NCBI GenBank assembly: GCA_001512555.1
Contig: LFSK01000132.1
Coordinates: 1 to 59,862 of the forward strand
Direction of reading: 5' to 3'
DNA length: 59,862 bases
DNA from: Clostridiaceae bacterium DTU059
Lineage (GTDB): Bacteria; Bacillota; Clostridia; DSM-8532
Under the pieces are notes generated by a model, which was not told the DNA's origin, searched no databases, and was given only the letters and a program-made list of their open reading frames with translations. This document shows positions 17,987 to 26,467 of the stretch, piece by piece (positions within the stretch are counted from its first letter, which is position 1; each line of letters opens with the position of its first letter). The translations under genes and the position numbers were made by a program.

Positions 17987-18250
17987 CTGTCGCTTCGCGG
18001 TACCACCCCAGTTTATTGATGTCAAAGCATCAACCTTTGTCAGGTACGGCCATAATGGCGTATACCCTAGCACGGTAACGTGTGCAAGCAGACGGCGCAG
18101 CCTACTGGCTAAAAAGCGTTGGGTGCGCGGCTCAAAGATGTATTCAGATGCCCGTTTCCTGCCCCTCTCACCAACCGGGAACTCTCTTTTGGAACCTTAA
18201 AGCATCCTACTTCTTCTTATCAAAGCCTTTAAACCAGGTATTCCGTTATT
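17951..18250 (-). promoter_or_regulatory. T-box riboswitch, tyrosine type, controlling tyrS
   Basis: On the minus strand the leader shows an AAGAAGTAGGATGC stem I entry, a distal GAGAG loop, a specifier region GAA-TAC-A (Tyr codon at 18142-18140), the conserved T-box GGGTGGTACCGCG at 17996-18010 and a terminator with T-run. The specifier agrees with the downstream gene. It lets uncharged tRNA-Tyr raise tyrS transcription. Confidence 0.93.
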
Positions 18251-18258
18251 TGTGAAAG

Positions 18259-18288
18259 ATTATACTTCCAACATCTTTATCTTGTCAA
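18259..18288 (-). promoter_or_regulatory. Promoter of the tyrS T-box transcript
   Basis: TTGACA (18288-18283) and TATAAT (18264-18259) on the minus strand with an 18-bp spacer, just upstream of stem I. The promoter sits about 45 bp downstream of the RNase G stop codon. Confidence 0.82.
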
Positions 18289-18334
18289 GCATAAAAAACT
18301 TGGCATTTCATATCTGGTGCGGAACCACACCTGA

Positions 18335-19804
18335 TCATTCCACTCCCTTTATCCGTATGTCGCCATAACCCACATCGGTGGAAGGGGTGATTTGAATACT
18401 GCAGCTATAAATCTCACCGATTCTCTCCAGGTTCTTCTTCTCATGTCCCGAGAGCACCCTGTGAACATCGGGATGGACAAGGATTTCCAAAAACCCGGCC
18501 CGGTTCTGCGAAATATAGCCCATGATTCTCTTTTCCACTCTCCGGGCAACTACCTCGGGGGACAGATGCCGGCCTGAGCCACCGCAGCATCGGCAATCAA
18601 CCGTCATATAACTGGCAAGAGGCTGCCTTACCTTTTTCCGGGTCATCTCCACAAGACCCAGACTGGTCATCCCCACCACCACGGTCTGCGTCCTGTCCTG
18701 TTTGACGGCTTCCTTAAGTGCAGCCACCACTTCTTCCCGGTGGCACTCATCCTTCATATCAATGAAATCAATGATGATAATTCCGCTGATATCCCTGACC
18801 CTTATTTGCCGTGCAATCATTTCTGCTGCTTCCTTGTTAATCTTAAGAGCTGTTTCTTCAAGGCTTGTACGCCCCACATACTTGCCGCTGTTGACATCTA
18901 TGACCGTCAGGGCCTCGGTTGTATCAAATACAATATAGCCGCCGCTTTTCAGAAAAACCTTTCGGGCAAGGGCCTGGTTTATGGCGCTCTCCACATGGTA
19001 GTACCCGAACATGTCATAGTCCTTGTCAAAGTATTCCACCTTCGGTTTAAACCCTGGAGAGGTTGAATCCAAAAACCGGATGATCTGCTCCCATACATCC
19101 CTGTCATTTACTATAAAACGATTGAGATCAGGTGAAAGATGCTCTCTGATCATGTGGATTACAAAATCAGGCTCCCTGTACAGGCAGCGGGGAACAACAC
19201 CCTTTGATTGCTGTTCCAGTACCATGTCCCACTTTCTTATGAGGGCATCTATCTCATCCCTCAGCCATTCTATGGGAACATGCTTTGCTGCAGTCCTGAT
19301 AATGAGTCCTGCACCCTCGGGTTTGAGCGAATGGGCAAGTTCCTTTAGCCGCTTCCTTTCCTCGCTGTCATCCATGCGCCTTGATATCCCTGCGGTATTC
19401 CGGCCGGGGAGCAACACAGAAAACCGCCCGGGCAGCGAGATGCGGGTGGTTACACGAGGCCCTTTATGTCCGGACATTTCCTTTACAACCTGCACCGTCA
19501 GCTCCTGTCCAGCTTTCAGAAGATCCTGAATGCGGGGAGGTCCACCGGCCTTTTGGACACGTTTTTTTTCATATCCTTCGGGCAATAAATCCTTGACATA
19601 TAAAAATGCGTTTTTGGAAAGGCCGATGTCGATAAAGGCTGATTGCATACCCGGGAGCACCCGCTCAACCTTTCCACGGTAGATGTTGCCCAGTATGCTC
19701 TCATCTTCACGCTTTTCAATATAGAATTCCGCAAGCTCGCCATCTTCCAGAACTGCCAGACGTACCTCGCCCATGCCTGCGTCCATCAGAACTTCCTTAG
19801 TCAT
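18335..19804 (-). CDS. rng: Ribonuclease G (Rne/Rng family)
   Basis: The 489-residue product has an N-terminal S1 RNA-binding domain (GNIYRGKVERVLPGMQSAFI), the catalytic metal site in GIIIIDFIDMKDE, and a Cys-rich zinc-link region VDCRCCGGSGRH. RNase G/E cleaves single-stranded A/U-rich RNA and matures rRNA and mRNA. The start overlaps the preceding gene by 8 bp, so the three genes TIGR03960-TIGR03936-rng form one unit, an arrangement common in Clostridia. In many relatives rplU and rpmA follow; here the next gene is tyrS with its own leader. Confidence 0.93.
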   Translation of the reverse strand: MTKEVLMDAGMGEVRLAVLEDGELAEFYIEKREDESILGNIYRGKVERVLPGMQSAFIDIGLSKNAFLYVKDLLPEGYEKKRVQKAGGPPRIQDLLKAGQELTVQVVKEMSGHKGPRVTTRISLPGRFSVLLPGRNTAGISRRMDDSEERKRLKELAHSLKPEGAGLIIRTAAKHVPIEWLRDEIDALIRKWDMVLEQQSKGVVPRCLYREPDFVIHMIREHLSPDLNRFIVNDRDVWEQIIRFLDSTSPGFKPKVEYFDKDYDMFGYYHVESAINQALARKVFLKSGGYIVFDTTEALTVIDVNSGKYVGRTSLEETALKINKEAAEMIARQIRVRDISGIIIIDFIDMKDECHREEVVAALKEAVKQDRTQTVVVGMTSLGLVEMTRKKVRQPLASYMTVDCRCCGGSGRHLSPEVVARRVEKRIMGYISQNRAGFLEILVHPDVHRVLSGHEKKNLERIGEIYSCSIQITPSTDVGYGDIRIKGVE

Positions 19805-20498
19805 TGGCTACCTCAAAAGGATCCTTCCATTCATTGAAGGTCGATGCAAACATGGCCTTGCGGTGCATGGACTCAACGGCAAGATCAAGGCCGGTTATTT
19901 GGCCAAATGCCTTCATCAGTAGATCTGGCCGTAAGTTGTTTTCAGCCCCGGCGCTCAGGAAGGCATCCAGAATATAGATGTCCTTATCAGTTTTTCGGAC
20001 TGAGAGGGAGTATATCAACGGTCTGATATTAACAGGCCTTGAACCCTTCTTCGTTTTTTTCATCACAGTTATGTCTTCATTATCCAAAAATTCTATCACA
20101 ATGCCGTTTATCTCATCCTGGCCCATGAACCGGGGCATGCTGAATGCTATTTCATACTTGGCAGATGTGATCTGGCTCATGATTTTGCCCTTTTTCAATA
20201 AGGGTACCGCATCCAGCACCTCAATGCCATCAGGCAGGTGCTGGTTAAGGCGCAGGATAAAGGTTTCAGGAGCTAAATCCTCATCAAATTCGATGTCTGC
20301 ATATTCAGCGGAACTGGTAAGCCCCACTCCGATGGGAAGTCCAAAGACAATTTTCTGGCGGGGATTGAAGCCCTGGGTATAGGATACGGGCAGTTCGGAG
20401 CGCTTAAGAGCCCGCTCAAACAGCCGCAGCACATCCAGATGTGCGATATATTTCAGCCTTTCATCCCTGGAGAAACGGAACCTTAATGCCCTGGCCAT
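19797..20498 (-). CDS. TIGR03936-type radical-SAM-linked protein (DUF2344)
   Basis: A 233-residue protein beginning RFRFSRDERLKYIAHLDVLR and containing SELPVSYTQGFNPRQKIVFG, both hallmarks of the DUF2344/TIGR03936 family. It has no radical-SAM cysteine triad itself. Family knowledge: it is nearly always next to, or fused to, the TIGR03960 radical SAM protein and near RNase G, ribosomal proteins L21/L27; the exact reaction is not known. An AGGAGG site precedes the ATG, and its stop overlaps rng. Confidence 0.9.
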   Translation of the reverse strand: MARALRFRFSRDERLKYIAHLDVLRLFERALKRSELPVSYTQGFNPRQKIVFGLPIGVGLTSSAEYADIEFDEDLAPETFILRLNQHLPDGIEVLDAVPLLKKGKIMSQITSAKYEIAFSMPRFMGQDEINGIVIEFLDNEDITVMKKTKKGSRPVNIRPLIYSLSVRKTDKDIYILDAFLSAGAENNLRPDLLMKAFGQITGLDLAVESMHRKAMFASTFNEWKDPFEVAND

Positions 20499-20501
20499 TT
20501 G

Positions 20502-22382
20502 TCAACCTCCTGCCTGTCTTCTGCTTCTCTGTTTTGCAAAGCATATCCCCGTTTGATACACTGAAGCACCGCAATTCGAACAGCCGCTGGCGCAATTACG
20601 GGTTAAATCACCTTCGTAGGCCTTTTTACATTCCCGCACCAGGAAAGCCTTGCTCACCCCTGTGTCAATATGATCCCATGGTAAAACCTCTGAGAAGTCC
20701 CGCCTTCTGTTGGCATAAAAAGCAGAGTCAAGGCCATTCTCCTCAAAAGCCCGCTGCCACCGTTCGAAGGAGAAGTGCTCGTCCCACCCATCAAACTTGG
20801 CCCCCAGTTTCCAGGCAGTATGGATGACCTTCCCCAGCCGTCTGTCGCCCCTTGACAGCACAGCCTCCATATGGCTGATTTCAGGATCATGGTAGTTGTA
20901 CCGGATATTGCGCGTCCTCTTGCGAATCAGATCCTTCAGATGATACTGCTTTTCGTTGAGGACCGAAATATCGTCCATGGGTTCCCATTGGAAGGGCGTA
21001 AAGGGTTTGGGCACAAAGCATGAGGTGCTCAGAGTTATATGAAGTCCTCTTCCCCCGTCTCTGTTGGCGATGGGTCTGCAGGATTCGATCAGGCTGATCC
21101 CCATATCGGCAATACCTTCCACATCCTCCATTGTCTCAGTGGGAAGTCCCACCATAAAGTACAACTTTACTGTGTTCCAGCCGCCTGCAACAGCCAATTG
21201 TACCGACGATTTAAGATCCTCGTCGGTTATACCCTTATTGATAACATCCCTCAGCCTCTGTGTACCGGCTTCCGGGGCAAATGTCAGCCCACTTTTGCGA
21301 ACCTTTGACGCCCGTTCCATAAGCCCCAGAGAGAAATTGTCCACTCTCAGGGATGGCAGGGACAGATTCACATGTTCTTTTTCTGCAAAATCCAGCAAAT
21401 TGTCGCAAAAAGCGGGCAGAGCCGAATAATCGCTGGTGCTCAGGGAGACCAGTGATATTTCATCATAACCTGTTTTTTTAACTGAACTTCTTGCCAATTC
21501 ATTGAGCTTTTCGGGGGATCTTTCCCTGACTGGCCTGTAGATAAAGCCGGCCTGGCAGAACCTGCAACCCCGGATACAACCCCTGAAGAGCTCCAGCATA
21601 ATCCTGTCGTGAACGGTTCCAATGTAGGGGACAATGATATCATCCGGGAAATCAACCTGATCCAGATCGGCGACAATACGTCTTCTGACCACATCCGGAA
21701 CCTTTTCGGATTTCGGCATGATGTCCATAATGGTTCCATCCTCGTAGTATACAACCTGATACAGGGAAGGGACATAAACCCCTTCAATGCCGGCAACGAG
21801 CTCCAGGAACGCTTTTCTGTCCTGCCCTGAGTCCTTCCAGACCTTATACGTATCAACGATTTCATGGATCACTTCTTCCCCCTCGCCTATGACAAAGAAG
21901 TCGATAAAATCTGCAAGGGGCTCGGGATTAACCGCACAGGGGCCTCCCGCACAAACAAAGGGATGGCTCTCGTCCCTGTCCTCTGCCAGAATCGGAATAC
22001 CGCCCAGATCCAGCATATTGAGGATATTGGTATAGCTCATCTCATATTGCAGGGTGAATCCCAGAATATCAAACTCGGAAAGGGGGGTATAGGTTTCAAG
22101 GGTATAAAGAGGGATGCCTCTCTCACGCATGAGCCTCTCCATATCAACCCAGGGCGCAAAAACCCTTTCGCAGTAGGTATCCTTCCTCTTATTCAAAATA
22201 TGGTAGAGGATTTTCATGCCTAGATGGGACATACCGATCTCATAGTCATCAGGAAAGGCAAAAGCAAAGCGAACCTCCACATCTTCGAGGTTCTTTCTTA
22301 CCATATTCCATTCGTTTCCTGTATATTTGGCAGGTTTCTCAACCTGTAACAGCAGTGCATCGTCAAGTTTAACTCTCATCAT
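20502..22382 (-). CDS. TIGR03960-type B12-binding-domain radical SAM protein
   Basis: A 626-residue protein. The N-terminal ~200 residues resemble a cobalamin-binding-like domain; the radical SAM triad is C-x3-C-x2-C in FRGCIRGCRFCQAG (about residues 270-277). A further Cys cluster lies near the C-terminus (TRNCASGCSNCGAS). It probably cleaves S-adenosylmethionine to drive an unidentified RNA or protein modification, with the DUF2344 neighbour as partner. The two genes are separated by only 3 bp. The first of two adjacent ATG codons is listed; the second (22379) is equally possible. Confidence 0.9.
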   Translation of the reverse strand: MMRVKLDDALLLQVEKPAKYTGNEWNMVRKNLEDVEVRFAFAFPDDYEIGMSHLGMKILYHILNKRKDTYCERVFAPWVDMERLMRERGIPLYTLETYTPLSEFDILGFTLQYEMSYTNILNMLDLGGIPILAEDRDESHPFVCAGGPCAVNPEPLADFIDFFVIGEGEEVIHEIVDTYKVWKDSGQDRKAFLELVAGIEGVYVPSLYQVVYYEDGTIMDIMPKSEKVPDVVRRRIVADLDQVDFPDDIIVPYIGTVHDRIMLELFRGCIRGCRFCQAGFIYRPVRERSPEKLNELARSSVKKTGYDEISLVSLSTSDYSALPAFCDNLLDFAEKEHVNLSLPSLRVDNFSLGLMERASKVRKSGLTFAPEAGTQRLRDVINKGITDEDLKSSVQLAVAGGWNTVKLYFMVGLPTETMEDVEGIADMGISLIESCRPIANRDGGRGLHITLSTSCFVPKPFTPFQWEPMDDISVLNEKQYHLKDLIRKRTRNIRYNYHDPEISHMEAVLSRGDRRLGKVIHTAWKLGAKFDGWDEHFSFERWQRAFEENGLDSAFYANRRRDFSEVLPWDHIDTGVSKAFLVRECKKAYEGDLTRNCASGCSNCGASVYQTGICFAKQRSRRQAGG

Positions 22383-22453
22383 TTATAAAGGATGCCTTCA
22401 TGCATCCCCTTCCTCCAAAAAATTTCCATTAATGTTTTTACAGAACACTTTTT

Positions 22454-22482
22454 ATGATACAGTATCTTAGGGAAAAAGGCAA
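22454..22482 (-). promoter_or_regulatory. Candidate promoter for the TIGR03960-TIGR03936-rng unit
   Basis: On the minus strand TTGCCT (22482-22477) and TATCAT (22459-22454) with a 17-bp spacer, about 75 bp upstream of the start codon. The match to consensus is moderate. Confidence 0.45.
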
Positions 22483-22620
22483 GGTATGAACCCATCCCCG
22501 AAATTGACCCGAAAGGGGCTGACCATGGGAATAAGCCATCAGCCAGGGCTTTCTGCCACAACAGCCTTCAACCAGAGCAGACTCCTAACCGGATAATGTT
22601 CCATGAATCCATTATACGCC

Positions 22621-22650
22621 TTGTCTGAGGTTCCTGTTGAATATTATAAT
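22621..22650 (+). promoter_or_regulatory. Candidate vegetative promoter of the sigma-fusion gene
   Basis: TTGTCT (22621-22626) and TATAAT (22645-22650) with an 18-bp spacer. It would give a leader of about 170 nt. No ECF-type promoter was found upstream of this gene. The rest of 22383-22825 contains no supported gene. Confidence 0.4.
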
Positions 22651-22825
22651 GGAGTTGTGGCAATAAATTTGGACAGTATGTTGAGGTCTGCCAAGCATTT
22701 CTTTTGTTATTGCATCACTGCCAAAGGGCCTGAACACTCCCATGGGAAGCAATACTCCAACATACGGTATTGCTTTCAGTTTAGCAGTAGCTGCAACCAC
22801 CAACATGAATAAGGAGTATGATAAG

Positions 22826-25800
22826 ATGAACAGTGACAGGCTGCTTGTGGAAAAAGTGCTTGAGGGTGATGCCCGGGCCTTTGAAGAGCTGATAACATCA
22901 TATTATCCCGGACTGTACGGGTTCCTGATAAAAATGGGAATCCCTGCTTCCCAAACCCGGGATCTTGCGCAGGATATTTTTCTTAACACTTTTCGCAGCC
23001 TGTATCGGTACAATGACCGGTGGCCGTTTTCCACCTGGTTCTACAAGATGGCTGCCGGCATGGTCAGAAGTTATAAGCGCATACACCCCCAGCCTCTGGT
23101 ATCTCACCCCGATATCCCCGAATTCCTTCTCAGGCAGGAAAGAGATCTGGGTGAAGACCAATCTTTAAATGCCCTTCTCGACCCCCTCCACGATGAGGTG
23201 CGCTCCATGTTCATCCTGCATTACTACAACCGACTATCACTCCGGGAAGTTGGCCGGATATTTGGTCTTTCAGTTAGCTCTGTCAGGATTAGAATGGTCC
23301 GTGCTCGGGAATTCCTGATTGAACAGGTTCTGGCAACAGAAAGCCGGCACCCTGGGTCTTTTGGCCAACTCATAAGAAAAATAAAGGGAGAGGTTTCCTG
23401 CGGTGCTGTGCCTGTGGATTCAATCATGAGGATAATCGGGAATGAAGCCGACCACAGGCCCGGCTTTTGGAGGCTCGCCGCCAGCCCCAACTTTCTGCGG
23501 AAGATATGGCTCTTTGTGGTTCCCGCAACTCTTGGGATACTTCTCATCTGCCTGTTGTGTGTCCAGGATGTTTCAAAACCCTTTTGGGGCTCGGTAATGA
23601 CCATCTTCGACAATCAGGAAGAGCCGGCCAACGCAGACCTGACCAATGAAAGCACCGGCGTGGCCTTTACATTCACAGCCGTATCAGGCCTTCTGTCGGG
23701 CGACGAACTGGTTGAAAAACTCAATGAGATGGGCGATCCTTCCTGGAAAGTACTTCACGCCAATGAAACTCAGGTTATAATCGGGAACAGCCATATCATA
23801 GCCCGCTATGGAAGCGGTGAGTTACACCAGTTGATTGACCTGAGCAGCTTTGCTCTTAAAAACTCCCATGATTCCTTTGAAGCCGAATTCAGCTTTTCCC
23901 CGACGGGAGAGTTCATGGTTGCCGGAAGTCGTGTAACTGATGGGGATGATTCCACCGGCAATGGTGTATATCTTTTCAATACAACGGACGGAGGGTATTA
24001 TCAGCTATCCCCGCTGAGCATGGAACAGGTGGTTCATGCCTGGTCCCCCAGCGGCAATTATCTAGCATATGCCACCAGAAACAGTCCTGGTTCCATCTAT
24101 CTGCTGGACATGCAGAACCTGTTGTTTGAGGAACTGGAAGCAGATGTTCCGGTCAGAAACCTCTATGTCTCTAACAACGGCGGAGTAGGCGTCTTTTCGG
24201 GGGATATAGCGATGACAGCTTTTGCGGGTGACTCCGCATGGAAAACCGAAATCATACAGCACGAGCCCTTTTATATCAACCCTGATTCAGGTACGGTCTG
24301 GTATATCTTAAACGGCGTGATCATGAAGCATGTCATGGGAAATGACCAGGATACTCCCATCACTCCAGACCAGGAAGCCGGAAATCCTGGTATGCAGGAC
24401 ACATATATCACCGATTACCGGCTTATGGGCGATCATCTTGTTTTCAGAATGAGGAACGGGAACTCCGGAACTCTGAATATGCGGACTGGAAAGCTCAGTG
24501 TTTTCCACTCCAGCAGGGAAATGAAATCGGATCAACTGCCCTGGTGCCGCTCCACACCATCGGGGGCCCGGGTGATGATCGATAATGAAGGCTCATTCCT
24601 GATCGTTTCAGAAAGCAGCGTTACCACACCCCACATACCGGGATACAGCACATTATCTCCACGCCACACAAACTGGGTCAACGAAGAAAAAATTGCTTAT
24701 GTTCGCATGGTTAACGAAAAGGAACCCCAGACAGGAGAACTGTCCATTTATACCATAAATGTTCTGACTGGCGAGGTAACTGAGATCTATCGTTCTGTGG
24801 ATAAAGAGCCTGTTTTAAACACTGATGTACCCGGTTCCTCAGGAAGCATTCCCCCCGTTCAAAGCGCTCCACAGGAAGATGATAAAATATATGAGACAGA
24901 TAAGGCCACGGGAAGCCGGGTGGAGTCATTTGTTGTAAAAACCTGCAAGGTAAAGAGCGGCCCCGGTGACGGTTATGCTGACATTGGTGAAATCAAGGAA
25001 AACGAGGTCATCATCTATAACAACAGGGTGGTTAACGGCTGGTGCCTGGCCCAGAAGGTATCAGGTATGCTGAACTATTACGATACGCGCAACCAATTCT
25101 GGATCCGTGCCGAAAACATACACTTCTATGACCGTAACAGCCTGCCCGCCGGAATCATAACTGCCGACAAAGTCATGCTGGCAAAGACATCCCTGAACAG
25201 GGGCAATCTGATCCGGATAATAGTTAAGGGAGAGCAGAAGAGCTATGTGATTGCCGACACCATCGACACCAAGTTTGGTATAACGGGCTGGATCAGCAAT
25301 GATAGCTTCACCCGTGATTTAAACGGTGTCTACTTCAACCAGGCTTATTTAAAGAGCAGGAGCATTGTTTACAGCAAACCCGATCCGAGTTCCGAACCCG
25401 TATCGGATTTCACCCGGTATATGGCCGACATCGGGACTGACGCTTTTGTTAACCTGACGGGGCAGGCCGAGAATGGATTCTTATACGTCAAACATACAGC
25501 AGATATGGCCGGTTGGGTGAGGGAGCGGGATATATATCTTCCAGGTGGTAGCAGCATGCCAGCCCCGGTGGAATCGAAGGATCTTGATCTCAATGGCGAC
25601 GGTATTGCAGATAGGATCAGTTTCACCACCGATGGAAAGAGATACACCCTGACCGTAAACCAAAGCAGGATGGATGGCCACGGATCCGGTGTACAGTCTG
25701 GGTATAAGATTATTGATGTCGACCTGTCGGATACCTATTATGAAATAGTTGTTGAGGAACATGGCTCCGGCAGTGACTTTATGAGCACCTTCTACTATTA

Positions 25801-26251
25801 TGACGGGCAGAGACTGATCAACATGGGCAAGGTGGAGGGTCTGTGCGGGAATACGGATGCCGTAAAGGGTGACGGCATCATACGTTCCAGAACCCGTGGA
25901 AACGTCCTTGAAACATGGTTCTTTATCAAGGAATACCGTCTCAACTCACAGCATAAACTGGTTGGAACGCCCAGTGCCTTTTATGAGAAAATTGGGTACA
26001 GGAATGCAAACACCCTAAAGCTAAGAATTGAGTCCCTGCCCTTTGTCATATCCCCAGGCAGCAATGAAGTCTCCTTTGTGCTGAACCGTAATGAAAATGT
26101 GCGCTTTGTAGGCAGCGACAACCAGAGATGGTGTCTGTTCCAGACAGACGATGGCCGCAACGGCTGGCTGGAGGTGCGTGACTACCTGTACATCGGGGGT
26201 ACCGGGCTTGCCGCATGGGATGTCTTCGATGGCTTGAACATGGCTGATTAG
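22826..26251 (+). CDS. Membrane-tethered ECF sigma factor fused to a beta-propeller/SH3-like sensor
   Basis: One uninterrupted frame encodes 1141 residues. Residues 1-90 match sigma-70 region 2 (ARAFEELITSYYPGLYGF, then RDLAQDIFLNTFRSLY, then FSTWFYKMA) and 113-168 region 4 (LHYYNRLSLREVGRIFGLSV, SSVRIRMVRAREFL), i.e. an ECF sigma core. About residues 227-246 form one hydrophobic span (WLFVVPATLGILLICLLC). The remaining ~890 residues would lie outside: a repeat region with WSPSGNYLAYATR-type blades (about 340-660, WD40/TolB-like), a Pro-rich linker (about 665-695), SH3-like modules (about 700-760 and 850-905), a calcium-loop-like DLDLNGDGIAD (about 917-927) and a final SH3-like module (about 1085-1125). 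The start ATG has AAGGAG 9 nt upstream; earlier in-frame ATGs lack one. Release of the sigma part by proteolysis, or direct control while tethered, is an inference. A terminator follows. Confidence 0.82.
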   Translation: MNSDRLLVEKVLEGDARAFEELITSYYPGLYGFLIKMGIPASQTRDLAQDIFLNTFRSLYRYNDRWPFSTWFYKMAAGMVRSYKRIHPQPLVSHPDIPEFLLRQERDLGEDQSLNALLDPLHDEVRSMFILHYYNRLSLREVGRIFGLSVSSVRIRMVRAREFLIEQVLATESRHPGSFGQLIRKIKGEVSCGAVPVDSIMRIIGNEADHRPGFWRLAASPNFLRKIWLFVVPATLGILLICLLCVQDVSKPFWGSVMTIFDNQEEPANADLTNESTGVAFTFTAVSGLLSGDELVEKLNEMGDPSWKVLHANETQVIIGNSHIIARYGSGELHQLIDLSSFALKNSHDSFEAEFSFSPTGEFMVAGSRVTDGDDSTGNGVYLFNTTDGGYYQLSPLSMEQVVHAWSPSGNYLAYATRNSPGSIYLLDMQNLLFEELEADVPVRNLYVSNNGGVGVFSGDIAMTAFAGDSAWKTEIIQHEPFYINPDSGTVWYILNGVIMKHVMGNDQDTPITPDQEAGNPGMQDTYITDYRLMGDHLVFRMRNGNSGTLNMRTGKLSVFHSSREMKSDQLPWCRSTPSGARVMIDNEGSFLIVSESSVTTPHIPGYSTLSPRHTNWVNEEKIAYVRMVNEKEPQTGELSIYTINVLTGEVTEIYRSVDKEPVLNTDVPGSSGSIPPVQSAPQEDDKIYETDKATGSRVESFVVKTCKVKSGPGDGYADIGEIKENEVIIYNNRVVNGWCLAQKVSGMLNYYDTRNQFWIRAENIHFYDRNSLPAGIITADKVMLAKTSLNRGNLIRIIVKGEQKSYVIADTIDTKFGITGWISNDSFTRDLNGVYFNQAYLKSRSIVYSKPDPSSEPVSDFTRYMADIGTDAFVNLTGQAENGFLYVKHTADMAGWVRERDIYLPGGSSMPAPVESKDLDLNGDGIADRISFTTDGKRYTLTVNQSRMDGHGSGVQSGYKIIDVDLSDTYYEIVVEEHGSGSDFMSTFYYYDGQRLINMGKVEGLCGNTDAVKGDGIIRSRTRGNVLETWFFIKEYRLNSQHKLVGTPSAFYEKIGYRNANTLKLRIESLPFVISPGSNEVSFVLNRNENVRFVGSDNQRWCLFQTDDGRNGWLEVRDYLYIGGTGLAAWDVFDGLNMAD

Positions 26252-26261
26252 AAGAATACCG

Positions 26262-26294
26262 GGACGATTCCCTACCAGGGGATCGTCCTTTTAT
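26262..26294 (+). terminator. Terminator after the sigma-fusion gene
   Basis: GGACGATTCCC (26262-26272) pairs with GGGGATCGTCC (26278-26288, one G-T wobble) around a 5-nt loop, followed by TTTTATT. Confidence 0.82.
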
Positions 26295-26336
26295 TACATA
26301 AGTGTGCCATCCCATCATACTTCTCCCCCTTGGGTA

Positions 26337-26384
26337 TGTCATTGCAGTTTTTGGTAGATTGCCGTGCCTTCTCTCACAATGACA
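26337..26384. repeat. MITE-like inverted-repeat element, copy 1
   Basis: A 48-bp intergenic element with ends TGTCATTGC (26337-26345) and ACAATGACA (26376-26384), an imperfect inverted repeat. The inside includes GATTGCCGTGCCTTC. This wording is typical of a widespread class of short non-coding elements with TGTCATTGCGAG/CTCGCAATGACA ends. A second copy lies downstream of the neighbouring gene. Confidence 0.65.
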
Positions 26385-26394
26385 GTAAAAAAGC

Positions 26395-26419
26395 AAACCA
26401 AATGATCCCATATGCCGTC
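26395..26419 (+). promoter_or_regulatory. Candidate ECF-type promoter upstream of the alpha-2-macroglobulin gene
   Basis: An AAAC motif (26395-26398) and CGTC (26416-26419) are separated by 17 bp. This resembles the AAC...CGTC promoter pattern used by several ECF sigma factors (for example SigM-like). It lies about 50 bp upstream of the start codon. No convincing TTGACA/TATAAT pair was seen in this gap. The match is short and could be chance. Confidence 0.4.
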
Positions 26420-26467
26420 TAATTAATATGAGGTGTGCTTTAATAGATTCTTAGGAGGTAGAGTGTT

